Shown: piece by piece, positions 18,701 to 25,851 of the stretch
Layout of the letters: every line of letters starts with the position of its first letter
Position numbering within the stretch: the first letter of the stretch is position 1
From: Lachnospiraceae bacterium
GTDB lineage: Bacteria; Bacillota; Clostridia; Lachnospirales; Lachnospiraceae
Direction: 5' to 3'
Assembly (NCBI GenBank): GCA_016288705.1
Contig: JAEELB010000212.1
Span: 1-42,523, forward strand
DNA length: 42,523 nucleotides
Translations under genes and position numbers: made by a program
The notes under the pieces: model-generated
Databases searched by the model: none
What the model saw: only the letters and a program-made list of their open reading frames with translations
Told to the model about the DNA's origin: nothing

Positions 18701-20689
18701 TCCACAAATTACGAGGATATCTATGTGGGGACAAAGACACTTGATACCTGGCTCTATGTGGGCGGCGTAGGCGGAAGCGGAAGCTTCAATGAAAGGGAAG
18801 AGACCAGCCACAAGGGCGGCGACTTCATTGACTGCGGTTCCATTACCGACACGGACAACAGGAAGGATGGAGACGATAAGGGAATAGTGGTAGCCGTGGA
18901 CAACATACCTTCCCAGAAGAAGAGTCAGTGGAGCAGTGATTTCGCCGATTATACCGTGTTCATAGGCGGCATCACCGGATCTCTGGCCCAGGGCTTCGGA
19001 GACGGCGACGGCAGGGCCATGGTGAGATGGGAAGAAAAAGATACCGAGCATCCGAAGGTAGCGATGCCCATCACCCTCAAAACCTATGACAAGGATTTTA
19101 CCGAATATGAATCCGGGATCTCAATCGGCGGCGCGGTGGGACAGATCATCGGAAACGCCACCCTGACCTCGAAGGCGGTGGTCTCAGACAAGGCCGCCAT
19201 AAAAGTGACTGCCGGCAATAAGATCAACAACTCCGGGTTCCTGGCCATCGGAGGCGTCGCCGGCGCGGCAGAAGCTCCTTACAATTCAAACAGGAACTTC
19301 ATCACCGACTTTGACGTGAAGAATCCCATCACCGTCAAGTCAAAGAACTGGGGAGCCACGAAGGAGCCCATGATAGGCGGCGTGACCGGAAGGATGTACT
19401 ACGGCGAGATAGAAAAGGCCAAGGTCTCTTCGGAGATCAAGGTGGATATATCCGAACAGCTTACAAACAGCGCTGAAATGTATGTGGCAGGCATTATAGG
19501 ATGTGACGGGGATAATAATCGGGATTACATGAGCAACAATGTCAATTCATGTACTTATTCCGGCAAGCTCTTCCTGATCCCCGACAGATGGGTCCAGAGC
19601 AACTACGTATATGTGGGAGGAATATCCGGAAGGCAGCTCGTTCAGAACAACAGCACCAGGGGAACGAACAACGTGAGGAACGGCGCTCTGCTTGAGGCCA
19701 GGATAGGACACGTTAAGGACGGCTATGACTTCTACATCGGAGGCATCGCGGGAAGCACGAAACAGAGCGGGACCCTCTACAGCAGCATGGGAGTGGATGC
19801 GACTATCCACCTCTACAAGGCGTCTAACAGCGAACTGGATACCTATTCCGGAATATATGCCGGAGGCGCCGTGGGAAGCGTGGGAGAGGGCGCCACAGGA
19901 AATGATCTGGCCCTGAACGGTTCCTATGTGACCACCAATTTCCGCAACGCTTTCGCCATATCCAGCAATTATCTTGAGAAGGGCGAGCTGAAGGAAAATG
20001 AAGACTTCGATGTGGACTTCGACAACGGGGTGTATGTGGGAGGACTTGCAGGCGAGAAGAGCGGCGGCCGCGTCAGGATGAACAGAGCTTACGTTTCCGT
20101 GCGGTTCAACAATTCCTCGGGCAGCGATTCCTGGGGCACCAATGAAGCCATCCTGGTGTCCACCGACAGCGAAGCCCCGCTGAACGGCGTTGAATTCAAG
20201 GATTGCTTCGCGGTACAGAGGACTTCCTACAAGTTTGCTGATACCGTAAGCCAGAACAACGCCGAGTTTAGGGACGGGACCTGCCAGATGGCGCCTTACT
20301 TCTACGATTACAGGGGCGCGAACATCTTTGACGGAGAGAGCACCATGTACGCCAAGTTCTTCTCGTCGCCTTCGACGGATGAAGACTATGAATGGTCAGG
20401 TGAGATAAGTACCTGCAACTTCAGGTACAATCAGAACGATACATTCCTCGTGACGGGAGCGGTCGTAGGAAAACTGGGTGACGACGAAGCCTTCGCCACC
20501 ATGGCCAACGAACAGCTTGGCTGGAGCAAAAAGAAGATGTATCCCGTGCTTACCGTGAACGGAGAGACGGAAGATACCGGTCACATGAAGAATGAGATAG
20601 TCTGGCCTATGTACATCGGTACTTCGCCCAGACAGGCGGAGAGGACGCTGGATATCTTCAGCAACCTGTTCAACAGGATACTCCCGTGA
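12722..20689 (+). CDS. Giant modular type IV prepilin with GLUG-type repeat adhesin body
   Basis: About 2655 residues. The N-terminus is a class III prepilin signal: LREKKG, cleavage, then YTLAELLVVIGIMGVLAAIS with Glu at mature position 5, followed by the amphipathic pilin helix ending near AAQNHFTQ. After a pilin-like head come a first series of GGFVG motifs (residues about 693-1069), a middle region without them (about 1100-1800) and a second series of IGGxxG/VGGxxG motifs (about 1828-2443). These resemble GLUG repeats of bacterial surface adhesins. Ordinary pilins have 120-200 residues, so this is an extreme modular pilin. A TTG at 12668 overlaps the previous stop, but ATG 12722 is preferred because AGAGGG (12711-12716) precedes it and the leader length becomes normal. 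It sits where a major pilin gene would sit. The likely role, displaying an adhesin at the pilus tip or base, is inferred. Confidence 0.92.
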   Translation: MITWKRLREKKGYTLAELLVVIGIMGVLAAISFVAVSHYRKTLKLLEMDKTAQEIYIAAQNHFTQASTGSKFKEDVKKSLAGGSEINLGTKMTAKPADWDDAEYGSWDDVKDDMYYIQYNCSLGSDSDDLLNDSLLRYVLPYGAIDDTIRKDCQYVIEYNAASDAVYAVYYTDSTDEQLFEEAVLQASAGDANAWQYRNDPSNGATNRSRTAYNSGKVIIGYYGGGSIVLPYSLSLEENTVVVHNGNRLWAEVYCPVNETKIKDAGILLVDVKVTGEVSGAEKVLSFRVGKNPSDFVNNSPVKKSQAITDDEFSAMKLTGFRGFEFVLDDITESGGHFAQIFADADGDEDFIPGEDIRISAESTIADSSTAPKGSNEVVTNSLYSAVEEEAYVTSSNDPVAIKSEYKDKFTTTAKISTFRHLENLDPLISDVKNVSGTFEITQAFLINDITWKSADNKFEYVNDTNQDIYVRSRMRDGHTNGKITDCFSGSYFSAVPGYRGIVTPELSVFNGQDNRIISTYMVGDSSHSGTFPDAGLFRNVPEGFLIKDVVLEDTEVHAKGNAGLFIGNVDKALAASEYSGLTAASHTYDLSRTGYAAISDSTIKGHASVNCTNSDTLAPVPDAATFAFNADSGAGLLVGRYSGNGDLQINNVTDISIDREEMKLEAAEEAKLFDGKNVKPAYTEAVYGLNAGGLVGVMSPGADASITGRLYLGRLTDVSSAGGAAGGVIGSVTGTNRAGVYGYVLAKAEAGEKGVTGFDKNTEGKWVFAPSDTAYASPYLTGIVGILDQAHPDLTVAMLPPSGDKYGDAGTAYYYDSVYFSRYVPNAADRTLFNSLGLKAANITVRSDTSAGGFVGMVAGKGEFTNDMVYYRPLEGRTHLDGDACPQAKANVSTEAANGIAGGFVGSTQGSAASYFTNCGSQSIVLSKAGGSAGGFVGTAGGVVAFSRCYSGGHTVTNEATAGVSKFDTNHFNVTGANIAGGFVGTVLPGVSAYVAAEDTGYVFTHCFSTSSVEGKIYGGGFVGYDQSATYNFSGSYAAGLVKTNFSSKDSEADYAAPGNRKTGGFAGWLTCALPEIHQTVADVEDRGIVAVSYRTNGGGEVQKEYPKASYYYYGVNRSTDGITPVGNSTFTGAPVEIDSDDVYCPGKDANYFIFEAPYNPATATVRIDVNQVWQIQSKVGDTLSRKILQMDQTMTFVDVDSNDGTLRSPYIFSAFKENEAGHLVDVYHAAEKKYGISVGSLLNYSNTSYRKIYTAIYSDWQEPRQKTGFVYGYGYRETEAKVNGDKTMLEPVKETRTVTVKDTQTGTTSQMNITVNKYHWYVVNALKSKVTGQIYTQVVQDDLIKTPFGDTTDNTDPTYSMEGVYTLMVIPENGVEEETWDAEKEGYGKISPGGVLYDEFVKLYKNLNPLQPDDPDTEQLFALARLFNACDMVDFDGQLCHSYSFTSQVVRKAVNQGTTTAWVNNVQLDAVNNGNGRTAILNETYLCYGSANRWLANAAFPDLNALYMEAMGGTPPHDYDIYNDNTPFGKFVDTFYSFRYYRGKDGAIYVSFQRTGLHGEDNVNEAGRSADIITTPTGRSSGGNYYFFRFNTRFAATVDIVIGDRDTTATTDIYKSTEGTPKPIKRTDPNMEWGGYFNDSIEHPYLIRTAKQMNGVSVNLGGNSDNQRRVYMVPNNYFLQGADIWFGPGNYDSENGPLSTCSVVQGGGSGEDAQVLPESWQTDKYYGSGFYGFYSGAVYTASDVMEPYMKPYSTIRDLNKGNDNGNGLKYTVVLNQEPEEHTPLMGTKTLTSGIFMENFGTVEYLRSAGSIKMKSEKEITTDTNLIGGIAAWNKGAIRYCDSAVEMEVKLNPEYKKIYAIGGVAASSSRYKREDSVPVGLDHCVFEGKLTVNGTGNTIDTGDKKLRIGGVVGTTMRLGDGQNNEASSVTNCVNKGKIRVEAPDRIKAYCLDVGGIAGEAGTTDRDEKTSKTSAMQDDSGNFQGVNVGTVLKSTNYEDIYVGTKTLDTWLYVGGVGGSGSFNEREETSHKGGDFIDCGSITDTDNRKDGDDKGIVVAVDNIPSQKKSQWSSDFADYTVFIGGITGSLAQGFGDGDGRAMVRWEEKDTEHPKVAMPITLKTYDKDFTEYESGISIGGAVGQIIGNATLTSKAVVSDKAAIKVTAGNKINNSGFLAIGGVAGAAEAPYNSNRNFITDFDVKNPITVKSKNWGATKEPMIGGVTGRMYYGEIEKAKVSSEIKVDISEQLTNSAEMYVAGIIGCDGDNNRDYMSNNVNSCTYSGKLFLIPDRWVQSNYVYVGGISGRQLVQNNSTRGTNNVRNGALLEARIGHVKDGYDFYIGGIAGSTKQSGTLYSSMGVDATIHLYKASNSELDTYSGIYAGGAVGSVGEGATGNDLALNGSYVTTNFRNAFAISSNYLEKGELKENEDFDVDFDNGVYVGGLAGEKSGGRVRMNRAYVSVRFNNSSGSDSWGTNEAILVSTDSEAPLNGVEFKDCFAVQRTSYKFADTVSQNNAEFRDGTCQMAPYFYDYRGANIFDGESTMYAKFFSSPSTDEDYEWSGEISTCNFRYNQNDTFLVTGAVVGKLGDDEAFATMANEQLGWSKKKMYPVLTVNGETEDTGHMKNEIVWPMYIGTSPRQAERTLDIFSNLFNRILP
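14795..15930 (+). repeat. First GLUG-type series (GGFVG motifs) in the giant prepilin
   Basis: Seven motifs of the form GG-(F/L)-(V/A)-G occur at about 14798, 15278, 15428, 15524, 15665, 15783 and 15914. Spacing from the second onward is roughly 95-150 bases, or 32-50 residues. The core codons are nearly identical in several copies (GGCGGCTTTGTGGGA), so there is visible direct repetition at DNA level. GLUG-like motifs are typical of parallel beta-solenoid adhesins, which would give an elongated stalk. Confidence 0.7.
18200..20060 (+). repeat. Second GLUG-type series (IGGxxG/VGGxxG motifs) in the giant prepilin
   Basis: About fourteen motifs of the form (I/V)-GG-x-x-G, or close variants, run from near 18205 to 20040, for example at about 18450, 18584, 18964, 19127, 19249, 19375, 19615, 19738 and 20038. 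Spacing is about 110-190 bases. Residue choice differs from the first series (Ile/Val before GG and Val/Ile/Ala after), so the two blocks are separate lineages of the same repeat type. Confidence 0.65.
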
Positions 20690-20741
20690 CGGTTTTCCGG
20701 GAACTTATCTGAGACATTGAGACATGGACAGAGGGAAGGAT

Positions 20742-21470
20742 ATGAAAGCAGGTGAGATCATGAAAAACAACGAGGGAAAGGGGTTTGCAGCGCTCCTGTG
20801 CGCTCTTGCCGTGGCGGTCGTGATCGCGGTGATGGCTCCGGGCTGGATGAACGCGGAGGGCAAAAAAGAGGGCACGGCGTCGTCCAACAAGCTTGATGAA
20901 AATGTGGCTACTGCTTCCCTTAACAAGCTGTTCCAGGAAGGACTTCTGCTTCCGGGAGCCACCGGCCCCATCTCGAGGCTTATCCCCAAGGCGGATCCCG
21001 ATAAATACGGCGTCAGGTCTCTTCTCCTCATCAGGGGATTAACAAAGGACTATGTGCAGGATATCATCGATCACGGCGGACTCTGGTTCATGGAGGAGGA
21101 CGGAAGCTTTGCGATCCATCCTCTGTACTACGAAGTGGATGAGGAAAGCCACTTCAATATCTGGATCACGAAGGCAAAGCTATCCGACGTGACCATGGAG
21201 AATTTCCGGGAGGTACTGGATCTGTCCAGCAGTCATCTGATGAAGTCCGGCGATATCGAAGAGCCCACGGAAGAGACCGAGACCGCGACGGAGACCGAGA
21301 CCGGCACGGAGACGGAAACAGAGACCGAATCCGAGACCTCGAAGGAATCGGAGTCTTCCGAGGAGAGTAAATCTCCTTCGGTTTCCGAGAACAAGGCGTC
21401 CGGAAACGACTCTGAGAGTTCCGCAGGGGAAACTGCCGCCGGATCCACGGAGGCGCCCGCAAAGCCCTGA
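20742..21470 (+). CDS. Membrane-anchored pilus-locus protein with Glu/Thr-rich tail, unknown function
   Basis: I do not recognise this family. From ATG 20742 the protein has 242 residues; GAGGG at 20731-20735 supports this start, and ATG 20760 preceded by AGGTGAG is a second choice. A short basic head ending in GKG is followed by one hydrophobic helix, FAALLCALAVAVVIAVM. It resembles a prepilin leader but lacks Glu at position 5, as do GspK/PilX-type tip pilins. A folded domain (about residues 45-160) containing GVRSLLLIRG and HGGLWFMEEDG comes next. The tail is Glu/Thr/Ser-rich, with alternating ET pairs, and looks like a flexible or wall-spanning stalk. It lies between the giant prepilin and pilT. 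It could be a minor pilin or an accessory membrane protein. Confidence 0.7.
   Translation: MKAGEIMKNNEGKGFAALLCALAVAVVIAVMAPGWMNAEGKKEGTASSNKLDENVATASLNKLFQEGLLLPGATGPISRLIPKADPDKYGVRSLLLIRGLTKDYVQDIIDHGGLWFMEEDGSFAIHPLYYEVDEESHFNIWITKAKLSDVTMENFREVLDLSSSHLMKSGDIEEPTEETETATETETGTETETETESETSKESESSEESKSPSVSENKASGNDSESSAGETAAGSTEAPAKP
21262..21345 (+). repeat. Short Glu-Thr coding repeat
   Basis: GAGACC/GAGACG-type hexamers repeat about a dozen times with a few substitutions and encode alternating Glu-Thr pairs in the tail of the gene at 20742. The near-identical units point to replication slippage, so copy number may vary between strains. Confidence 0.7.
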
Positions 21471-21510
21471 TCCTGAGGGGACCGGGAAATAATAACTGAA
21501 CGGAGATAGT

Positions 21511-21533
21511 CGGGATCCTGCAGCGGGATCCCG
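21511..21533 (+). other. Intercistronic hairpin upstream of pilT
   Basis: CGGGATCC (21511-21518) can pair perfectly over 8 bp with GGATCCCG (21526-21533) around a 7-base loop. No T run follows, so it is not a standard terminator. It lies in a 96-base gap in an otherwise tightly packed operon and may be an mRNA processing or stability element. The role is inferred. Confidence 0.45.
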
Positions 21534-21566
21534 GCGCCGGAAAAATATACAGGGGGGTTCAGATCG

Positions 21567-22619
21567 GTGTATGACATAGAACAGCTCATTGCGAAATCGG
21601 CTTCAATGGGGGGGTCCGATATACATATCGTGTACGGCCTTCCGCCCAAGTGCAGGGTTGACGGCGTTCCGATCAATATCGAAGAGGCGGTCCTCACGGA
21701 TGAAGACTGTGTGGGCATAGCAAAGCAGCTGGCCGGCGATGATTATGAAAAGATATCAAAGATCGGCGAACTGGACCTGGCAGTCTCCATGGCAGGCGAG
21801 CGTGTCCGTGTAAATCTCTTCAGACAGCAGGGTCACGTGTCGGCGGCTCTCAGGATACTTTCAAACAAGATACCCATGCTTGACAGTCTGGGACTGCCTC
21901 CGGCGGTAAAGGAATTTCCCAAGTACAACAAGGGCATAGTCCTTGTGACGGGGGAGACCGGTTCCGGAAAGTCCACCACTCTCGCTGCCATCCTGAATCA
22001 GATCAACCACACCCGTAGGGAACATATCATTACCCTTGAGGATCCTATCGAGTATATTTATAAACCCGACCAGTGCATAATCAACCAGCGCGAGATCGGG
22101 AGCGATACCGAGAGCTATGCGGACGGCCTCCGCGCCATACTCCGTGAGGATCCCGATATAATCCTCATAGGTGAGATGAGAGACATGGTCACTATGGAGA
22201 TCGCGCTGACGGCGGCGGAGACCGGACATCTGGTCTTTGCCACCCTTCATACGAATTCTGCCCCCGATTCCATAGACCGTATAGTCGGCACCTTCCCCGC
22301 CGAGAGACAGCAGCAGGTCAGGATGCAGCTGTCGACTACCATTAAGGCCATCCTTTCCCAGCAGCTTCTGCCCAGGGCTTCGGGACACGGCAGGATAGTG
22401 GCTGTGGAGTGCATGATCTCAACCGCCAGCATACAGAACCTGATCCGTGAGGGAAAGACGCCCCAGATGCAGTCCTATATGTTGTCTGATTCCGATAAGG
22501 GGAGCATCACAATGGATAACTGCCTGATCCGCATGGCGGGAAACCGGGATATCACCCCGAACGTCGCCATCGATGCAGCCAATGATGCGGAGTATGTGAA
22601 AAAGAAGATCCTTTTCTGA
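21567..22619 (+). CDS. pilT: Type IV pilus retraction ATPase PilT
   Basis: PilT is the cytoplasmic hexameric ATPase that powers pilus retraction. The 350-residue protein shows all family motifs: Walker A GETGSGKST at residues 129-137, the Asp box around EDPIEY, Walker B DIILIGEMRD and the His box HLVFATLHTNSAPDSIDRI. The early GGSDIHI segment and the AILSQQLLPR motif are typical of PilT and separate it from PilB. The start is a GTG at 21567, with AGGGGGG at 21551-21557 as ribosome binding site; no in-frame ATG fits. Presence of PilT favours a retractile T4P over a type II secretion system. Confidence 0.96.
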   Translation: MYDIEQLIAKSASMGGSDIHIVYGLPPKCRVDGVPINIEEAVLTDEDCVGIAKQLAGDDYEKISKIGELDLAVSMAGERVRVNLFRQQGHVSAALRILSNKIPMLDSLGLPPAVKEFPKYNKGIVLVTGETGSGKSTTLAAILNQINHTRREHIITLEDPIEYIYKPDQCIINQREIGSDTESYADGLRAILREDPDIILIGEMRDMVTMEIALTAAETGHLVFATLHTNSAPDSIDRIVGTFPAERQQQVRMQLSTTIKAILSQQLLPRASGHGRIVAVECMISTASIQNLIREGKTPQMQSYMLSDSDKGSITMDNCLIRMAGNRDITPNVAIDAANDAEYVKKKILF

Positions 22620-22647
22620 TCACGCCCTTTGAAACAGCCGAAAATGA

Positions 22648-22669
22648 CGGATCCTGTAAGGGTGATCCG
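22648..22669 (+). other. Intercistronic hairpin upstream of pilB
   Basis: CGGATC (22648-22653) pairs over 6 bp with GATCCG (22664-22669) around a 10-base loop, in the 87-base gap between pilT and pilB. It shares the GGATC core with the hairpin upstream of pilT. No T run follows. This is a weak structure and its function is unknown. Confidence 0.3.
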
Positions 22670-22706
22670 CACAGCATAATAAATTGATACGGAGGTAAAC
22701 GCTTAA

Positions 22707-24398
22707 GTGAAGAGCATCAGACTCGGAGATATGCTGATCGAAATGGGCCTCATAACCCAGGATCAGCTGATGGAATCGTTAAAATATCAAAAGGAGCACG
22801 GACTCAGACTCGGTCAGGCGCTGATCGAGCAGGGGATCATATCCGAAAACCAGTTGATCCATGCGCTGAATGTGCAGTTGGGTATCGATTATATCGATCT
22901 CTCAAAGACCGATATATCACCGGAGATGTCAAAGTTTATTCCCAAGGCCCTGGCGAAGAAGGAACAGATAGTTCCCGTCCGCGTATACAAGGACAATCTG
23001 TACCTGGCAATGGCGGATCCGCTGAATTTCGTCGCTTTGGAGAATGCCAGGAATATCTCCGGTAAACAGATCATCCCCATGATAGCATCAAGGGTCTCCG
23101 TGGACCGCGCCATCAACCTGCTGTACGAAAACGTTGGCGCTGCGGAAGCCATGGCCCAGATGAGAGAGGAAGCAGGCATCCCGGACAAGGCCATTGAGAC
23201 TCCGGAGATCAACGAATCCAGCGAGGACAGCGCCCCCACCATAAGGCTCGTGAATTCCATCATCGAGAGGGCCTATTCCGAAAAATGCTCCGATATCCAT
23301 TTCGAGCCCACAAAGACCGACATGAATATCAGGATGCGTATAGACGGCAGACTCCAGAAGGTCATGGTCATTCCACAGGATCTCAAGGATTCTGTGGTGT
23401 CCAGGATCAAGGTCATGTCCCACATGGATATCGTGGAGCGCCGCGTTCCTCAGGACGGACGTATCGGGATCAGACTCCGCGGCGAAGAACTGGACATGCG
23501 TGTGAACACCCTTCCCACCATCTACGGGGAAAAGGTCTGTATCCGACTTCTGGGCCGTGACGCCGGAATGCTGAACAGGGCCGGCATCGGCATGGTGTTT
23601 GACGACGATAATAAGAAAGTCGACAGGCTGCTCGGCAACACCTCCGGGGTCATCATGATAGTGGGTCCCACCGGCTCCGGTAAATCCTCTACCATGTTCA
23701 CTCTCATACATGAGCTTCTGAACGAGCACACGAACCTTGTGACCCTTGAGGACCCGGTGGAGTACAATATAGACGGCGCCACTCAGGTCCAGATAAATGA
23801 GAAGGTGGGGCTCACCTTCGCCAGCGGACTCAGGGCCATCCTAAGACAGGACCCGGATATCATTGCCGTAGGAGAGATCCGTGACGGCGAGACTGCGCAG
23901 ATCGCCATGAGAGCCGCCATAACCGGACATCTGGTCATCACCACCATCCATACGGAGGACGCGGTTTCAGCTATCGACAGACTTAAGGATATGGGCGTGG
24001 AGCCTTATCTGATATCCGCAGGTCTGAGAGGCGTCATCTCCCAGAGACTGGTGAGGAGGATATGCCCCAACTGCAAGGCTCCCTATACTCCCGAGGAAAA
24101 GATGATCGATTACTCCCAGATCCCGCCGGATCCCGCAAGGATCTATTACATGGGACAGGGCTGCGATATGTGCTTCAATTCGGGCTACAAAGGCCGTATC
24201 GGCGCCTTTGAGATACTTCTTATGAATGACGAGATGAGACGCGTGATCACCCATGACGGCGACAAGCAGGAGTTCAGGGAAGCGGCAAAGCGTTCTTCCT
24301 TCGGTTATACCTCCATGATAGAGAACGCCCACAAGCTTGTGGATCAGGGGATCACCACAGTAGAAGAGATTTGCCGTACCATAGCGGTTACAGATTGA
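22707..24398 (+). CDS. pilB: Type IV pilus extension ATPase PilB
   Basis: PilB drives pilus assembly from the cytoplasmic face. The protein has 563 residues, the usual length. An N-terminal MshEN (type II secretion E N-terminal) domain occupies about residues 1-150; in relatives such domains can bind cyclic di-GMP, but binding here is not shown. The ATPase has Walker A GPTGSGKSS at 320-328, EDPVEYN, Walker B DIIAVGEIRD and HLVITTIHTEDA. A four-Cys zinc site (C453, C456, C486, C489) is typical of PilB/GspE and absent from PilT. The start is GTG 22707 with GGAGGT at 22691-22696. The partner platform gene pilC, usually adjacent, is not in the window. Confidence 0.96.
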   Translation: MKSIRLGDMLIEMGLITQDQLMESLKYQKEHGLRLGQALIEQGIISENQLIHALNVQLGIDYIDLSKTDISPEMSKFIPKALAKKEQIVPVRVYKDNLYLAMADPLNFVALENARNISGKQIIPMIASRVSVDRAINLLYENVGAAEAMAQMREEAGIPDKAIETPEINESSEDSAPTIRLVNSIIERAYSEKCSDIHFEPTKTDMNIRMRIDGRLQKVMVIPQDLKDSVVSRIKVMSHMDIVERRVPQDGRIGIRLRGEELDMRVNTLPTIYGEKVCIRLLGRDAGMLNRAGIGMVFDDDNKKVDRLLGNTSGVIMIVGPTGSGKSSTMFTLIHELLNEHTNLVTLEDPVEYNIDGATQVQINEKVGLTFASGLRAILRQDPDIIAVGEIRDGETAQIAMRAAITGHLVITTIHTEDAVSAIDRLKDMGVEPYLISAGLRGVISQRLVRRICPNCKAPYTPEEKMIDYSQIPPDPARIYYMGQGCDMCFNSGYKGRIGAFEILLMNDEMRRVITHDGDKQEFREAAKRSSFGYTSMIENAHKLVDQGITTVEEICRTIAVTD

Positions 24399-24408
24399 CG
24401 GAGACCAT

Positions 24409-25203
24409 ATGAGCAGACTTGTGAGAAAATTGAGATCTGAGACCGGGGCAACGCTTATGCTGGCGCTTCTCCTGTTTATCATGTGCACGGTGGCGGGAAC
24501 GGTGATACTGGCCGCCGGGACGGCCACTGCCGGAAGGGCAGCAAACGGCGCATCGGGAAGCTTATCCCAGGCCGATCAGGATATGTACACAATGGCTTCC
24601 GCCGTGAAGGTCCTGAGACGCCAGATCGAGGGGGGGATGGTCTTCGCCATGGGCACCTACGAGCTTAAAACGCCCGAGGACGCGGCAAAGACCGAGTTTA
24701 AGGATGAGGATTTTGCCCCCAACTGGAAGTACCTTTCCGTTCAGCAGGAGGGAAAGAAGTATTTCATAGGCTCCGTCGAGTACACGGAGTCTGAGCTTTG
24801 GAAGCAGACCTTCAGCACCACCGCTGACGGCGAACTCCAGAAATTTGTCACGGGAGAAAAGACGGATTCGTCCACGGGAAAATGCGAAGATACCTACTAC
24901 CTCAGACTGCAGAATCCCGAAAACCCTTCGGGCGTCACCGTATACCCCGTTGAATGCGCTTTCTCCATGGATCCCGGATCCTACACCATTACCGTAAAAA
25001 TGAGGCTTTGCAGTATTTCAGGTACCGGGGCGGTGGAATACGTCGGATCCGAAGCGGAGACCATCGTTTTTCCCGCCAAGATAAGAGAGTATGACGATGA
25101 GGTGAGGAAGAAGGGCAAAAAAGACTTTTCCAACACGACTCTCACGGTGGATACAAGGATCAGACGAAAGATCATCAGCTGGGGTGAGGGGAGTCCGGAA
25201 TGA
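24409..25203 (+). CDS. PilX/GspK-like minor pilin without Glu5
   Basis: 264 residues. The basic head ends in RSETG, followed by the hydrophobic stretch ATLMLALLLFIMCTVAG and a small-residue helix, so it looks like a class III prepilin in which mature position 5 is Leu and not Glu. Loss of Glu5 is characteristic of GspK and PilX-type pilins that cap the tip complex. The remaining ~220 residues form a soluble domain that I cannot assign, with a basic C-terminal part. The gene starts 10 bases after pilB, with GGAG in the gap, and its stop overlaps the next start as ATGA, so it is coupled to the following minor pilin. The family call is by topology and context and is moderately sure. Confidence 0.75.
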   Translation: MSRLVRKLRSETGATLMLALLLFIMCTVAGTVILAAGTATAGRAANGASGSLSQADQDMYTMASAVKVLRRQIEGGMVFAMGTYELKTPEDAAKTEFKDEDFAPNWKYLSVQQEGKKYFIGSVEYTESELWKQTFSTTADGELQKFVTGEKTDSSTGKCEDTYYLRLQNPENPSGVTVYPVECAFSMDPGSYTITVKMRLCSISGTGAVEYVGSEAETIVFPAKIREYDDEVRKKGKKDFSNTTLTVDTRIRRKIISWGEGSPE

Positions 25204-25823
25204 AGATGATAAATGTGCTTAAAAAAAAGAACAGCTCGAAGAAAGGCTTTTCCCTCGTGGAGACCCTCCTGGCGGTGGTCCTGGTAGGGCTCCTGTGCAT
25301 CATCGTCGGGGGAGGGACCGTTGTGGTCAAGGATGCCTTCCAGAGAATGGTGAAGAAGGAAAATGCCGTGACCCTGTGTTCCACCATAGAGACGAAGCTG
25401 GAGTCCGAACTGAGAAACGCCGAGTACAGAGGCATGGACGGGGACACGATCCTGTTTGTGAGCCACTCCAACAGCAGTTACAGGGGGATGGTGATAGGGA
25501 TAGCGCAGGATCCCTTCGACGACCCTTCATCTCCCGGCGTTATAAGGATCCATTTTTATACAAAGGACGGAGACAGCTGGAAGGATATGGATGGTGAGTC
25601 CGATGCGGACAAGAAGATCAAGGCCGCTCCCATCCTGCCCGAGAGCACATTTTCCGACAATCTGGTCCCTGAACTGACTTTGAATTATGACGATTCTGCA
25701 GGAACCTTCAGTTACAGGATATTGATCAAGGATGCATCGGGGGACGACGCTGCCGTACTTGCGGCCTCTCCCGAAAAGTCGGATGAAGACGGGTCGTTCC
25801 GTGAGATAAAGCCTAAATATTGA
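25200..25823 (+). CDS. Minor prepilin (Glu5 type)
   Basis: 207 residues. The leader ends in SSKKG and cleavage gives FSLVETLLAVVLVGLL, with Glu at position 5, a canonical class III prepilin signal. The globular part contains a segment typical of PilW/GspJ-like pilins, with beta strands around DTILFVSHS and VIRIHFYTKDG. The start overlaps the upstream stop by ATGA. Together with its neighbours it probably forms the initiating tip complex, equivalent to the GspH-K or FimU-PilV-PilW-PilX sets. Which of these it matches cannot be decided by eye. Confidence 0.88.
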   Translation: MKMINVLKKKNSSKKGFSLVETLLAVVLVGLLCIIVGGGTVVVKDAFQRMVKKENAVTLCSTIETKLESELRNAEYRGMDGDTILFVSHSNSSYRGMVIGIAQDPFDDPSSPGVIRIHFYTKDGDSWKDMDGESDADKKIKAAPILPESTFSDNLVPELTLNYDDSAGTFSYRILIKDASGDDAAVLAASPEKSDEDGSFREIKPKY

Positions 25824-25851
25824 CGGCGCGGTCCGGCAGAAAGAGGATGTG

